Origin: Candidatus Villigracilaceae bacterium
GTDB lineage: Bacteria; Chloroflexota; Anaerolineae; Anaerolineales; Villigracilaceae
DNA: 64,000 nucleotides
Direction: 5' to 3'
Assembly: GCA_026645935.1 (NCBI GenBank)
Contig: JAPKMP010000001.1
Span: 276,150 to 340,149, forward strand
The notes below the pieces were generated by a model. It made no database searches. It was given only the letters and a program-made list of their open reading frames with translations, and had not been told where the DNA came from. Made by a program: the position numbers and the translations under genes. Below, one piece after another: positions 1 through 8,117 of this stretch (within the stretch, counting starts at the first letter, position 1; the number at the start of each line of letters is the position of its first letter).

Positions 1-1041
1 CTGGTTGGGCACATCTCCGCCCGGGGTGACGATGGGCGACCAAAGCGCTCCCGGCGTTTGACCCGCGGCCTGGGTCCACGAATCAGGCAAAGGCTGGGGA
101 AGAGCCGCGCTTCCCCAGGTCATGCCGCGAACGCGTCCGCTGAGGGGGAGCGATGAGATCAGGACATCGCCTTCGAGATCGTACATCGTCAGGAAGGTTT
201 GATTGGCGGTTATGACTGCCGCCAGCACGCGGTCTTCGGCTGCGTTCCATGTGCCGATGCTTCCGTCGCCGACCCAATGCGCGGAGCGATTCGGTTCGGC
301 GGCATTCCAGATATACAAGCCGCTGAAGCCGACGGTCTGCGAAATGGATGACCACAACAATTGCGAGCCGTCGCGATTCCAGAACGGGAAGTTCTCGGAG
401 GCGAACGGCGTGTTGCTCAGGTTTTGATAGCGGTCGTCGCCGGCAAGGTCGAGGTCTGCAAGCCACACGTCGCTGTCGCCGCCGCGCGTGGAGATGAAAG
501 CCACATGCCGCCCGTCCGGCGCCCAGGCAGGAGAGTGATCCGATGCGGGATGCTGGGTGAGCGGCACGATCTCGCCTGTATCCACATTGACGACCGCGAT
601 CTCGAGATTTTCGTTTTGATATGTTTCGAACGCCAGCCATTGCCCATCCGGCGACCACGATGGAGCCGAATCATATTGCAGCGAGTTGGTGACCTGTTTG
701 ATCTCGCCGGTATCGAGCGCCATCACGTACAAATCCCAATCGCCGTCGCGGTCCGACGCAAATGCGATTCTTGTTCTTTCCGGGTTGAACGCCGGGGTGA
801 TGTCGTTTGAATCCCCGGATGTGATGCGCGCAAACGCCAGGTCGTGCGAGCGGAAAAGAAAGAGATGGGCGAACCCGTTCTCTTCGATGGAAAGGAAAGC
901 CGCCTCACTGGCGGGATCGATGACCCGCACTGGAGTCTCTTCGATGATCTCCGGCTCATTCGTCGGGACGCCTGTCACCTGCGCTTCAGGCTGGACGCAC
1001 GCTCCGAGCAGGAGACTTATTAATACAACAATTAATGTCAC
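1..1041 (-). CDS. TolB/PD40-type beta-propeller lipoprotein (3' end outside window)
   Basis: The reading frame is open from a GTG start to the window edge, so the C-terminus is missing. An AAGGGG ribosome-binding site lies about five bases upstream. The N-terminus is a short hydrophobic segment ending in a lipobox (LLLGAC), which predicts a membrane-anchored lipoprotein. The body has repeated PD40/TolB blades, seen as phrases such as 'PAFNPERTRIAFASDRDGD', 'SWSPDGQWLAF' and 'AWAPDGRHVAFISTRGGDSD'. This family forms beta-propellers and usually mediates protein contacts at the cell surface; no substrate can be read from the sequence. It lies 52 nt downstream of the small gene that ends at 1094 on the same strand and probably shares its transcript. 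The start region overlaps half of a REP-like repeat, so the exact N-terminus is less certain. Confidence 0.8.
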   Translation of the reverse strand, partial: MTLIVVLISLLLGACVQPEAQVTGVPTNEPEIIEETPVRVIDPASEAAFLSIEENGFAHLFLFRSHDLAFARITSGDSNDITPAFNPERTRIAFASDRDGDWDLYVMALDTGEIKQVTNSLQYDSAPSWSPDGQWLAFETYQNENLEIAVVNVDTGEIVPLTQHPASDHSPAWAPDGRHVAFISTRGGDSDVWLADLDLAGDDRYQNLSNTPFASENFPFWNRDGSQLLWSSISQTVGFSGLYIWNAAEPNRSAHWVGDGSIGTWNAAEDRVLAAVITANQTFLTMYDLEGDVLISSLPLSGRVRGMTWGSAALPQPLPDSWTQAAGQTPGALWSPIVTPGGDVPNQ

Positions 1042-1050
1042 TCTTCCCCT

Positions 1051-1075
1051 TGGCTTCGCTCCCTCAGAATGACAG
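1051..1075. repeat. half REP-like repeat (TCAGAATGACA type)
   Basis: The sequence GGCTTCGCTCCCTCAGAATGACA is one arm of the hairpin repeat found complete at 15851-15925 and 27832-27899. Here only one arm is present, just upstream of the lipoprotein start. Confidence 0.5.
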
Positions 1076-1093
1076 ATGCCATGTAGAATCATA

Positions 1094-1453
1094 TTAATTT
1101 GTACCCGCCTGAGGATGTACTTCGAACGTGATTTGACGCGGCTCGTCCGAGGGACCGTCATCCGGATAATACAACCGCGCATGGAGCGTGTACGGATTCC
1201 GCAACTCGCCGCGGATGTGCATGGTAAATTCCAGTTTCCAACTCAACGGCTCGACGATGCTTGTCGAGGCGACTTCGTCATCATCGGCGTCGTGCAAACT
1301 GACTTCGATGTACGGGCGTTTTTGGAACGGTGTGATCTCCAAATTGACCCGCAGCCGCCGCCCGTCGGGCCAGGCTTCGGCGGTCAGCGACGTGATGCGC
1401 GTCTCTTCGGGCACCGCGCGTGTGAGATTATCCTCGGGAAAGAAAAAATCCAT
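1094..1453 (-). CDS. conserved hypothetical protein, beta-rich, 119 aa
   Basis: This small soluble protein has no signal peptide or membrane segment. It reads as a single beta-sandwich-like domain with alternating hydrophobic and charged residues (for example RLRVNLEITPF, KLEFTMHIRGEL, QITFEVHPQ). I do not recognise the family. The ATG has no ribosome-binding site; instead a perfect TATAAT ends seven bases before it, so the mRNA is probably leaderless. It is the first gene of a minus-strand pair with the TolB-like lipoprotein. Antisense frames over the same bases are less protein-like. Confidence 0.65.
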   Translation of the reverse strand: MDFFFPEDNLTRAVPEETRITSLTAEAWPDGRRLRVNLEITPFQKRPYIEVSLHDADDDEVASTSIVEPLSWKLEFTMHIRGELRNPYTLHARLYYPDDGPSDEPRQITFEVHPQAGTN

Positions 1454-1760
1454 GCCGGCGATTATACCCGTTGGGGTTGGGCAAGGTTTGCAAGTGCGCG
1501 TGTGAGTTGGATTACAGTTTCATTAGGGATTAGAGGATTGGAGACTGGTGATTGGTTGTTGCCTGCGAAAATGGATAGGCGTATAATGAGCGCTAGTAAA
1601 GTAGATTAAGGTATATTGATGGTATAAATGCTAATAGGTTTTCTGAATTACATCCTAAACAGAGTGCTATTCCGCGGTTAGAAAATATTGTAATTAAGAA
1701 ATATTTATTCCTTCAGAAATTAACCTGAGATGAAATTACAATCTGATCAAGGAGGCGATA
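1454..1760. other. intergenic region, no gene seen
   Basis: Apart from the leaderless -10 at its left edge and the ribosome-binding site at its right edge, this stretch holds no coding frame or strong hairpin that I can support. From about 1615 it becomes AT-rich and marks the edge of the low-GC patch. Confidence 0.5.
1461..1466 (-). promoter_or_regulatory. -10 hexamer of a leaderless promoter
   Basis: TATAAT on the minus strand is followed by seven bases (CGCCGGC) and then the ATG at 1453. A start site about seven bases after the hexamer falls on or next to the start codon. No convincing -35 is visible. Confidence 0.5.
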
Positions 1761-2534
1761 ATGAAAAAATGCCCCTATTGCGCAGAAGAAATACAAGATG
1801 CGGCTATTGTATGTCGATATTGTAAGAGGAATTTAGCGGAAGGGGAGTCATTGAGAAATTTTAAGGGTGCATCTTTGCACAACGCTCAGCACATGAATAA
1901 GAAACCAGGTTTTTTTCAAAACAAAGCTGTCAGAGCAAGTTTTGTGCTTACAGTGTTATCAACAATATCAGTGGGCGTGAAATATTCTTTTGGTCCTGAA
2001 TTTTTTGCTTCATTAGTAGTTTCAACAATCCCAACATTTATCTTTTGGTTTTTGATAAGCAGCTTGGTAATTTGGTTAACAAATAAAACTAGAGTAATTT
2101 GGGTCGCTTTAATCGGAGTCGGAGTTTGCTTCATAATTTTAGTTGTTGGTTTATTCATTTCGCCATCCCTTGAGCAAATACCTTCGTTTACTCCAACAAC
2201 TACACCAATGCCAACCCGAACAAAGCCTACAGCAACAAATGTAAATGCTGTGTCGACTCCCACAGCTAAATGTATCGAGTGGAATGAGGTAACCCGTGAC
2301 ATGAAAGGTCGTGAAATATGCGTTTATGGAATTTTAGATAGATTTATGTTTAATGATGAGATATGGACTTCTTTTTTTTACTTTGGTCGGACTGACCAAT
2401 TTTTCGTTACTAGTCCATATAAATGGGTTAGTGTACAAAAGGGAGATTGTTTCTCTGTCACAGGTAAAGTGAGGGTTAATAATATTGATACCCCGTTCAT
2501 ACAGATTGAAGATAAGATATATCAGTGTCCATAA
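1761..2534 (+). CDS. zinc-ribbon membrane protein with C-terminal OB-like domain
   Basis: The N-terminus carries a double-CxxC zinc ribbon ([20 protein letters not shown], residues 4-23). About residues 60-140 form three hydrophobic membrane helices. A short Thr/Pro linker (TPTTTPMPTRTKPT) follows, then a C-terminal domain of about 90 residues (CIEWNEVTRDMKGREICVYG to YQCP) that looks like a small OB-fold framed by cysteines. This suggests a cytosolic zinc ribbon and an extracellular sensor or binding domain, but the function is unknown. AAGGAGG seven bases upstream supports the ATG. The gene is markedly AT-rich, and the zinc ribbon is nearly identical to that of the next gene, which indicates a local duplication or shared cassette origin. 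Confidence 0.75.
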   Translation: MKKCPYCAEEIQDAAIVCRYCKRNLAEGESLRNFKGASLHNAQHMNKKPGFFQNKAVRASFVLTVLSTISVGVKYSFGPEFFASLVVSTIPTFIFWFLISSLVIWLTNKTRVIWVALIGVGVCFIILVVGLFISPSLEQIPSFTPTTTPMPTRTKPTATNVNAVSTPTAKCIEWNEVTRDMKGREICVYGILDRFMFNDEIWTSFFYFGRTDQFFVTSPYKWVSVQKGDCFSVTGKVRVNNIDTPFIQIEDKIYQCP

Positions 2535-2572
2535 GTAACAAATAATCGAACCCTTCTATTTAGGAGATAATT

Positions 2573-2923
2573 ATGAAGACCTGCCCATTTTGCGCAGAAG
2601 AAATACAGGATGCAGCAATTGTATGTCGCTATTGTGGTAATAATTTATCTGCAGACGTTCATAGGGAACAAGAGAAAAAGAAGAGTTATTTAGGCTCAAT
2701 ACTAACAATAATAGGCGGCATACTCGGTGAGTTATATGCTTTATATATTGTGTCTATAGAGTTTGGTTTAATTGGTGCAGCTTTAGCATTATTTTTCTTT
2801 CCCGTTGCAATTTTTGTTGCGCCACTTTACGCTCTTTTTGTTTACGGTGCATGGTTTCCTTTGATAGTTGTATATGGACTCATTGGGATGGGAATGTTCC
2901 TAAACTATCGCACTGTGGATTAA
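2573..2923 (+). CDS. small zinc-ribbon membrane protein, 116 aa
   Basis: The N-terminus repeats the zinc ribbon of the preceding gene almost exactly ([20 protein letters not shown], residues 4-23). A lysine-rich linker and two hydrophobic segments (about residues 42-65 and 72-110) follow. It lies 38 nt downstream of its partner with its own ribosome-binding site (TTAGGAGATAATT), so the pair is probably cotranscribed. It is AT-rich like its neighbour. The function is not recognisable; double zinc-ribbon heads on membrane proteins are common and uninformative. Confidence 0.7.
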   Translation: MKTCPFCAEEIQDAAIVCRYCGNNLSADVHREQEKKKSYLGSILTIIGGILGELYALYIVSIEFGLIGAALALFFFPVAIFVAPLYALFVYGAWFPLIVVYGLIGMGMFLNYRTVD

Positions 2924-3115
2924 AATGCTGAGAAAAAATTACCGTCCGGTCTATGCCGAATCTGTGTTTTTCGTTGTTGCATGTAAGCAATTTTTTCTTC
3001 TTTCAGACACGTCAGCACATGTTTTGTTGTCAATCCTGTCAAGATACACTTACCTCCTCGGCTGGGATGTGGTAACGCAATCCGTTCGCAATTGCCATTT
3101 CTAATCAAAGGAAAT

Positions 3116-3688
3116 ATGGCTCGTAAGCGCTTTTTGTTTTCATTGAGAAAGGAAAATCGGCAGAAGGGAGTTCCTCAAATTGGAATCCCCCCGTATTTTC
3201 ACACGCCTTCTTTTCCAAGATTAACTCACCATCAAAGAGATTTGATAAATAAGCTTGTAGAAATAACGAGGAAACGTGGCGAATACTTGGGCGAATTCTG
3301 GTGGCGTGTAGATCCTGATGAACCAAATATTGTCACACAAATTAAACCGAGAACACGGGAGGGTAACTTCGACCCTGATAATCCAATATTTCAAGGAAAA
3401 GAATGGGATTCGGTAGTACAGCAAGCAAACATGGCCACACTGGACAGGTTAGGGTACATCGTTATTAGCGAAGTAAATGAGTATGGATCAAACCGAGAAA
3501 AATGGCGTCACATCGCAGTTGCTCAGCAGGGCTTTGATTTCTACGATCACATCCATAAACCTCTTCTCTTCCGTTTCGCGAAATTTATTTCGGAAAAGTC
3601 AGAAAACCACCTCTTGGCGTTCGTGTTTGGTCTTATTGGAGCAATTGCGATTGAATTGATAAAGTTTATAATAAATATGTTTTCGTAA
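3116..3688 (+). CDS. hypothetical protein with C-terminal membrane anchor, 190 aa
   Basis: The ATG at 3116 is preferred over an in-frame TTG at 3092 because AAAGG lies close upstream. The N-terminal 20 residues are strongly basic. The middle has a hydrophilic domain with a pattern close to small-molecule or helix-turn-helix domains (LTHHQRDLINKLVEITRKRG, then DRLGYIVISEVNEYGSNREKWRHIAVAQQGFDFYDHI). The last 25 residues form a single membrane helix (LAFVFGLIGAIAIELIKFII). The gene is AT-rich and part of the same accessory patch. The family is not recognised; a tail-anchored sensor or effector is possible but unproven. Confidence 0.6.
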   Translation: MARKRFLFSLRKENRQKGVPQIGIPPYFHTPSFPRLTHHQRDLINKLVEITRKRGEYLGEFWWRVDPDEPNIVTQIKPRTREGNFDPDNPIFQGKEWDSVVQQANMATLDRLGYIVISEVNEYGSNREKWRHIAVAQQGFDFYDHIHKPLLFRFAKFISEKSENHLLAFVFGLIGAIAIELIKFIINMFS

Positions 3689-3730
3689 ATTGGAAATCTT
3701 TTTTTGAACGAATAGAAAAGGATGTTGAAT

Positions 3731-4222
3731 ATGAAAGAACTGCTTACTTCAACCGCTTTGTTTATACTAGTTCTTTCGGGTTGCGCTCCAACTCCAACTC
3801 CTGATATTTCTAGAATAGACCCTTGTGCCCCAGACGTATTAACAAGGATAGCTCCCGCTGTTGCTAAAGGGGCTGTGCCTGCGTGTGATAAGATTCCCAC
3901 TACTGAACCCCCTGCGAATACATCTGGTGTGACTTTGACTGCCGCAGATGTATTGTGTAAAGATACAGGTGGCAATATTGGCGAGTATGTCTTTTGTAAA
4001 ATCCCAAATGCACACTGTTCTTATCAACCTGGAGAGATGGGAAGTCCTACCTTTTGTAATGATGAGCCTTATCCAAACCATGCTTTTACTTTAATAGTTT
4101 GGAGAGAAGACTGGAGTGATTTAGATGGAAAATGTATTTATGTTGATGGCGTTATATCTGCATATGACGGAAAGCCACAAATTACAGCCACTGGTCGTGG
4201 TCAAGTTCTCGAATGCAAATAA
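3731..4222 (+). CDS. lipoprotein with C-terminal OB-like domain
   Basis: The start at 3731 is chosen over 3722 because AAAAGG lies nine bases upstream of it. A signal peptide ends in the lipobox LVLSGC, followed by a Pro/Thr linker. The mature part has six further cysteines and ends in GKCIYVDGVISAYDGKPQIT, a small barrel-like module similar in layout to the C-terminus of the membrane protein encoded at 1761-2534. This links two genes of the patch by a shared extracellular domain. The binding partner is unknown. The cysteines could form disulphides outside the membrane. Confidence 0.65.
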   Translation: MKELLTSTALFILVLSGCAPTPTPDISRIDPCAPDVLTRIAPAVAKGAVPACDKIPTTEPPANTSGVTLTAADVLCKDTGGNIGEYVFCKIPNAHCSYQPGEMGSPTFCNDEPYPNHAFTLIVWREDWSDLDGKCIYVDGVISAYDGKPQITATGRGQVLECK

Positions 4223-4591
4223 AAGATTATTATAAATTAATAAGGCAGACTAAAAACGTTCTCCAACAAAGCATACACTGTGCTTTCATGCTAACACCTG
4301 ACTGGCAGGACTCTGCGGCATTTTCAGGCTTTCTTTTACCCTTAGCCTTTTTCTGGTCGGACGGCTTGGCCATCCGACCGCCCTAGTAATCCACTACATT
4401 GATTCTTTTACATTGCAAACGCCTATTTCATAAGGAATCTGGCTCAACTGCACTAAAAAATTCATGTTAGCCGAGTACTAGTGCAAAAGCGCAGGCATTT
4501 GTTTGGAAAGGATTTTCCCACAGGGCGAATTACTCGCCGTCTAGAGCCATGATCCCCAATCACTCAAAGACCTGATCGATATCGTATTGTA
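4223..4591. other. structured non-coding stretch, possible cassette boundary
   Basis: No protein frame is supported here. The stretch holds a clear hairpin at 4355-4379 (GGTCGGA, loop, TCCGACC) without a following T-run, so it is a poor terminator. The motifs CCAACAAAGCATACACTG (near 4264) and CATGTTAGCC (near 4465) form weakly complementary ends around it, reminiscent of an integron attC site. The likeness is loose. Confidence 0.3.
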
Positions 4592-5101
4592 ATGAACAGT
4601 GAATCCATCGCAATACCCCTCAAACGCTTCCTGCTCGTCGAGCAATGCCCGGCGGAGTGGAGGGGCTTTGATCTGTATCTGTTTCGCGATGATGAGGTTG
4701 GGTTCTATGCGGGGCAGTCGCAGGTTGCGTTTGCGCGGGTATGGGAGCATTTGCTGGGGGGCTTTCACGGGCATTCCATCGTTGGGCGGTTCATCTGGTG
4801 CAATTGGCCCCGGTCGATGAGTTTTACGATCGAGTTGATGAGTTCACAGTCGCAGGATTTCGATGGGGTGGGGAACGATTTGAACGCTTCGGAGCGTCTG
4901 TTGATCGAGCGCTGGTCGCCGTGCTTCAACGTGTCGTTGAACAGTCAGCCGACGCCGTTACCTGCATCCTACCTGCCACCGAACGCTTCGTTCAGGCGCA
5001 GGCAGGGGTTGAATGCGCTCATCCGCGAGGCGGAGCGGGCGGTCAAAGCGGAGGATGCGAAACTTTGGTTGGAGGATATGGAGAAGCTTCAACACAGGTG
5101 A
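4592..5101 (+). CDS. GIY-YIG-like domain protein, 169 aa
   Basis: Residues 25-75 read FDLYLFRDDEVGFYAGQSQVAFARVWEHLLGG, matching the pattern of a GIY-YIG nuclease core: a hydrophobic strand, the FYAGQS turn in place of YVGxS, and an Arg and His on the next helix. The first GIY triplet is degenerate (LYLF), so nuclease activity is uncertain. The C-terminal part (about residues 125-165) is a charged helix. The gene stands alone between the structured stretch and a protease gene. GIY-YIG folds occur in homing nucleases, UvrC and small orphan proteins. Confidence 0.55.
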   Translation: MNSESIAIPLKRFLLVEQCPAEWRGFDLYLFRDDEVGFYAGQSQVAFARVWEHLLGGFHGHSIVGRFIWCNWPRSMSFTIELMSSQSQDFDGVGNDLNASERLLIERWSPCFNVSLNSQPTPLPASYLPPNASFRRRQGLNALIREAERAVKAEDAKLWLEDMEKLQHR

Positions 5102-5237
5102 AGCCTTTCCTGGTTGATGCGCTTGTCACGATTCTGCGCACCGACTTTTTTCAGGTCGGACCAATGACCCCAACATCACTTTCAAAGGGGATAAATGTTA
5201 CAATGATATTGAGTACAAAATAACGAAGGAGAATCGT

Positions 5238-5990
5238 ATGGCTCGCAAATTGGTCGTATTCGTTTTGGTGCTGGCGCTCCTGTCCATTGTCAAACCGGCA
5301 TTTGCCATCACCAACGGGGAGTTGGATGGCGGCCAGCACCCGAATGTTGGCGCTCTGGTGTCGCCAACCCAATATTCTGACGGTACCTGGTTATACTGCT
5401 CGGGCACGTTGATCTCGCCGACGGTGTTTCTAACCGCGGCGCATTGCGATGAGGGCACTTCAAGTGTGAAGGTAACCTTTGACCCGGATTATGTGGATGG
5501 GGACAAAACGTATACCGGCACCTGGCATGCCGATCCCCTCTATAATCAAGCCCAGGATGACCCGCATGACATTGCTGTCATCGTCTTCAATAAGCCGATC
5601 AAAGGCATCACCCCGGCGGCTCTGCCTACGGCTGGTTCACTTTCTGATCTTCCCAAGGACCAACAATTCACCTCGGTCGGGTATGGCGCTTATGAAGTAA
5701 CCAATGGTCCAGGCGGCCATCAGTACCTTTACAATGACGTCCGCATGGTTGCGACTGGGACCCTGAATGCGACTAATCCCGCCTGGCTTCGCATTTCCAT
5801 GAACCCGTCCACGGGAAATGGCGGTACTTGCTACGGTGACTCGGGCGGTCCGAACTTTCTGGGAACAACCAATATCCTGGCGGCAACCACCATCACAGGC
5901 GACGCCGTCTGTCGCTCCACGAACGTCACGTATCGCCTCGATACAGATTCCGCACGGAATTTTCTTGCTCAGTTCGTGACCTTGCCGTAA
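5238..5990 (+). CDS. secreted trypsin-like serine protease (family S1)
   Basis: A signal peptide of about 23 residues (ending KPAFA) precedes a chymotrypsin-fold domain. The catalytic triad is visible: His in LTAAHC (about residue 68), Asp in HDIAVIVF (about 110) and Ser in GDSGGP (about 202). The mature protein starts ITNGELDGGQHPNVG, close to the IVGG-type start of activated trypsins, but with only ITNG there is no obvious propeptide. It has one likely disulphide around the catalytic histidine (C-SGTL..AAHC). It is expected to act outside the cytoplasm as an endopeptidase. A good ribosome-binding site (GAAGGAGAATCGT) supports the start, and a strong terminator follows. No dedicated inhibitor or secretion gene is adjacent. 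Confidence 0.9.
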   Translation: MARKLVVFVLVLALLSIVKPAFAITNGELDGGQHPNVGALVSPTQYSDGTWLYCSGTLISPTVFLTAAHCDEGTSSVKVTFDPDYVDGDKTYTGTWHADPLYNQAQDDPHDIAVIVFNKPIKGITPAALPTAGSLSDLPKDQQFTSVGYGAYEVTNGPGGHQYLYNDVRMVATGTLNATNPAWLRISMNPSTGNGGTCYGDSGGPNFLGTTNILAATTITGDAVCRSTNVTYRLDTDSARNFLAQFVTLP

Positions 5991-6020
5991 ATGCGATCTG
6001 CAAGCCTCAATTTACTGATA

Positions 6021-6062
6021 AGAAGGACTCCAATCGAGAGGAGGATTGGAGTCCTTCTTTCT
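6021..6062 (+). terminator. rho-independent terminator after the protease
   Basis: A 15-bp perfect stem (AGAAGGACTCCAATC with its complement) encloses an eight-base loop and runs into TTTCTT. Confidence 0.85.
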
Positions 6063-6112
6063 TAGATGCGTATCGATTAACGACTTGACTTAATTTTGAA
6101 TCGGAGAAATCC

Positions 6113-6535
6113 ATGCAAATCCCCCAACCCCTCATCGACCTGATTGCCTCCGGCTCGCATGCGCATTTGGTGACGATGAACAAGGACGGAAGCACTCACG
6201 TGACCGTGGTGTGGGTCGGCGTCGAAGACGGCGAGATCGTCGCTGGGCATCTGCCCCGCAATCAGAAAGTCCGCAACATCGAGCGGGACTCTCGCGTCGT
6301 CCTCTCGCTCGAAGCGGATACGTTGAGCAGTTATGGGCTGAGGGAATATGCCGTCGTATACGGCACAGCCCGCATCACAGAAGGAGGCGCGGCGGCTTTG
6401 CTGCAAAAACTTGCCTATGTGTACATGGGACCCGGCGTGAAATTCCCGCCGATGGAGAATCCTCCGCCCGGTTACATCACCCGCATCCGAGTGGAGCGGG
6501 TCGAAGGCGTCGGTCCGTGGGTCACAAGGTCTTAG
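6113..6535 (+). CDS. PPOX-class flavin/F420-dependent oxidoreductase
   Basis: The protein is a single pyridoxamine-phosphate-oxidase-like split barrel of 140 residues. Its pattern is typical of the probable F420-dependent PPOX class: the strand HAHLVTMNKDGSTHVTVVWV, the central DGEIVAGHLPRNQKVRNIERD with KxRN contacts to the cofactor phosphate, then VYGTARIT and a C-terminal PW. Members reduce small organic molecules with F420H2 or FMN as cofactor; the substrate cannot be told. It has a ribosome-binding site (CGGAGAAATCC). It lies 24 nt ahead of a small zinc-ribbon gene and probably heads a three-gene operon with it and the methyltransferase. Confidence 0.8.
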   Translation: MQIPQPLIDLIASGSHAHLVTMNKDGSTHVTVVWVGVEDGEIVAGHLPRNQKVRNIERDSRVVLSLEADTLSSYGLREYAVVYGTARITEGGAAALLQKLAYVYMGPGVKFPPMENPPPGYITRIRVERVEGVGPWVTRS

Positions 6536-6559
6536 AATTTTTATCGATGGAGAGGAACA

Positions 6560-6799
6560 ATGGCAGAAGCAAAAGTTTGTCCAAAATGCAACGGCTCGAT
6601 GAAGCCGGGGCGCATCATGAAATTCAACGAATATACGCTCAAAACGAAATATGTGTATGTCTTTGCGCCGGATGAAGAATCGGCTCCAGATCTATCGAAG
6701 GCATTTTCCGGCAAGCCGCTCTCGAATGAACGCAAGCCTCTCGCGGCGTATTGCTGTGACGAATGCGGATTTGTGGAATTCTATGGTTTGCCCGCGTGA
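6560..6799 (+). CDS. small double-CxxC zinc-ribbon protein, 79 aa
   Basis: Two zinc-binding pairs bracket the protein, CPKCNG near residue 8 and CDECGF near residue 70. This is a split zinc ribbon with a long insertion between the halves. No membrane segment or signal is present. Such proteins are often uncharacterised nucleic-acid or protein adaptors. The ribosome-binding site is GGAGAGGAAC. Its stop codon overlaps the GTG of the following methyltransferase (GTGA), so the two are translationally coupled. Confidence 0.7.
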   Translation: MAEAKVCPKCNGSMKPGRIMKFNEYTLKTKYVYVFAPDEESAPDLSKAFSGKPLSNERKPLAAYCCDECGFVEFYGLPA

Positions 6800-7419
6800 G
6801 CATACAAGACGCTTATAACGAATGGTCGGATATCTACGACTCGAACACGAATCCCACCCGTGACCTCGACGCCCAGGTGACGCGCCTCCTCCTTACGGGA
6901 CAGCGCTTCCCGTCCATTTTGGAGATCGGTTGCGGGACGGGGAAGAACACCGGGTTCCTTGCCACGCTTGGTGATTCTGTCCTGGCATTCGACTTCTCTG
7001 AAAGGATGCTTGCCAGAGCCCGTCAAAAAGTGACGGCGGAGCATGTCCGATTTGCCTGGGCGGATATCACCCAGCCCTGGAATTGCGCGGATAATTCGTT
7101 CGACCTTATCACTTGCAATCTGGTTTTGGAACACATCAAAGACTTGAATCACGTCTTCGCCCAAGCCGCGCGGACCTTGCGCAGTGGGGGACAGTTTCTC
7201 GTCAATGAGTTGCATCCTTTCAAACAATACGGCGGGACAAAGGCTCGTTTCGAGCGCGGCGCGGATATAGTTGAAGTGCATGTCTTCACCCATCACATCT
7301 CCGAGTTCATCCTCACTGCGGAGAGGAATGGACTAAAGTTACTGAAATTCGATGAGGTCTGGCACGCGGACGATGTCGGCAAACCGCCGAGATTGGTGTC
7401 GTTCATGTTTGGGAAATAG
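6796..7419 (+). CDS. class I SAM-dependent methyltransferase
   Basis: The GTG start overlaps the preceding stop by four bases and is preferred over an earlier in-frame codon that would run far into the zinc-ribbon gene. Motif I is ILEIGCGTGKNT (about residue 40), the acidic residue after strand 2 is in LAFDFSERML, and the later motifs are WADITQPW, FDLITCNLVLEHI and LRSGGQFLVNELHP. This is the Methyltransf_11 layout for small molecules or lipids. The substrate is not evident. It ends the operon, and a strong hairpin follows at 7441-7481. Confidence 0.85.
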   Translation: MSIQDAYNEWSDIYDSNTNPTRDLDAQVTRLLLTGQRFPSILEIGCGTGKNTGFLATLGDSVLAFDFSERMLARARQKVTAEHVRFAWADITQPWNCADNSFDLITCNLVLEHIKDLNHVFAQAARTLRSGGQFLVNELHPFKQYGGTKARFERGADIVEVHVFTHHISEFILTAERNGLKLLKFDEVWHADDVGKPPRLVSFMFGK

Positions 7420-7440
7420 TCCCCGCCGTCCTTCGGACAC

Positions 7441-7481
7441 CTCCCCCAACTGCGACAGAACTACCGTCGCAGTTGGGGGAG
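7441..7481. repeat. long G/C hairpin between convergent genes
   Basis: A 16-bp perfect inverted repeat (CTCCCCCAACTGCGAC and its complement) surrounds a nine-base loop. It lies between the convergent methyltransferase and lipoprotein genes and may stop transcription from both sides. It is followed by a G-rich tail, not a T-run, so it looks more like a mobile intergenic hairpin than a classic terminator. Confidence 0.6.
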
Positions 7482-7497
7482 GGCAGGGTGGGGGTCA

Positions 7498-8091
7498 TCA
7501 CTCACAGGTAAAAGAAAAATTCATCGAATTGCTTTTCAGCCCGGCTTCGTCATATAAGGTTGCCTGTAACGTCACATCCTGCTGCCCTTCGCACCAGATG
7601 TAGAGTTGATAAACGCCTGAATACGGATCGCCCGCAATGAGGTAGGGTCTTGGGTCGTAGACTGCCCCGCTGAAATTGATGGCAGAAACCACGTTCAGTG
7701 TGAGGCGGTTTACATCGCCGTTCCGGTCGTGGAAGTAGAGATTGCCGTAGTTGGGTTCTCCATCGCCGATGATGGTGCTGAGGAATTCGATGCTCACGAT
7801 CACCGGCGCGGATGGCGGTTCGACGGTGGCGCTGAGAATGGCTTCGTAGGTTGCTTTTTGATTGGTGGCGTAGGCGTTATTGTAATCTGCCATTTCGGTG
7901 TCTTGCCGAATATCCTCTTCGATCTCAAGTTGAATTTGGGTCCACTCGCGCGAGATGGCGGTATACGTCCCCGAGTAGACATCTTTGGAAATGTCGTATC
8001 CGACCAGGTCCCAGACGATGCAGCTGAGGGAAATGAACATAATCAACAGCAGCGTGAGACCCCATTGAAAGATGTGTTTATCCGTTTTCAT
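7498..8091 (-). CDS. lipoprotein, 197 aa, unknown function
   Basis: The start at 8091 is chosen because a signal peptide begins there (MKTDKHIFQWGLTLLLIMF) and ends in the lipobox SLSC; AAGGAAG lies upstream. An amphipathic helical stretch (REWTQIQLEIEEDIRQDTEM) leads into a C-terminal beta-domain of about 100 residues (from APVIVSIEFLSTIIGDGEPN) with two cysteines, which resembles an Ig-like fold. It lies 26 nt downstream of another lipoprotein gene with a related C-terminal layout and is probably cotranscribed with it. Confidence 0.7.
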   Translation of the reverse strand: MKTDKHIFQWGLTLLLIMFISLSCIVWDLVGYDISKDVYSGTYTAISREWTQIQLEIEEDIRQDTEMADYNNAYATNQKATYEAILSATVEPPSAPVIVSIEFLSTIIGDGEPNYGNLYFHDRNGDVNRLTLNVVSAINFSGAVYDPRPYLIAGDPYSGVYQLYIWCEGQQDVTLQATLYDEAGLKSNSMNFSFTCE

Positions 8092-8117
8092 CTTTTTCTT
8101 CCTTTCATGCCGGGGCA

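Noticed and set aside
203..1072. Several plus-strand frames over the first kilobase
   Set aside because: The minus-strand frame encodes a coherent TolB/PD40 protein with a lipobox; the plus-strand products are Arg/His-rich without any domain pattern.
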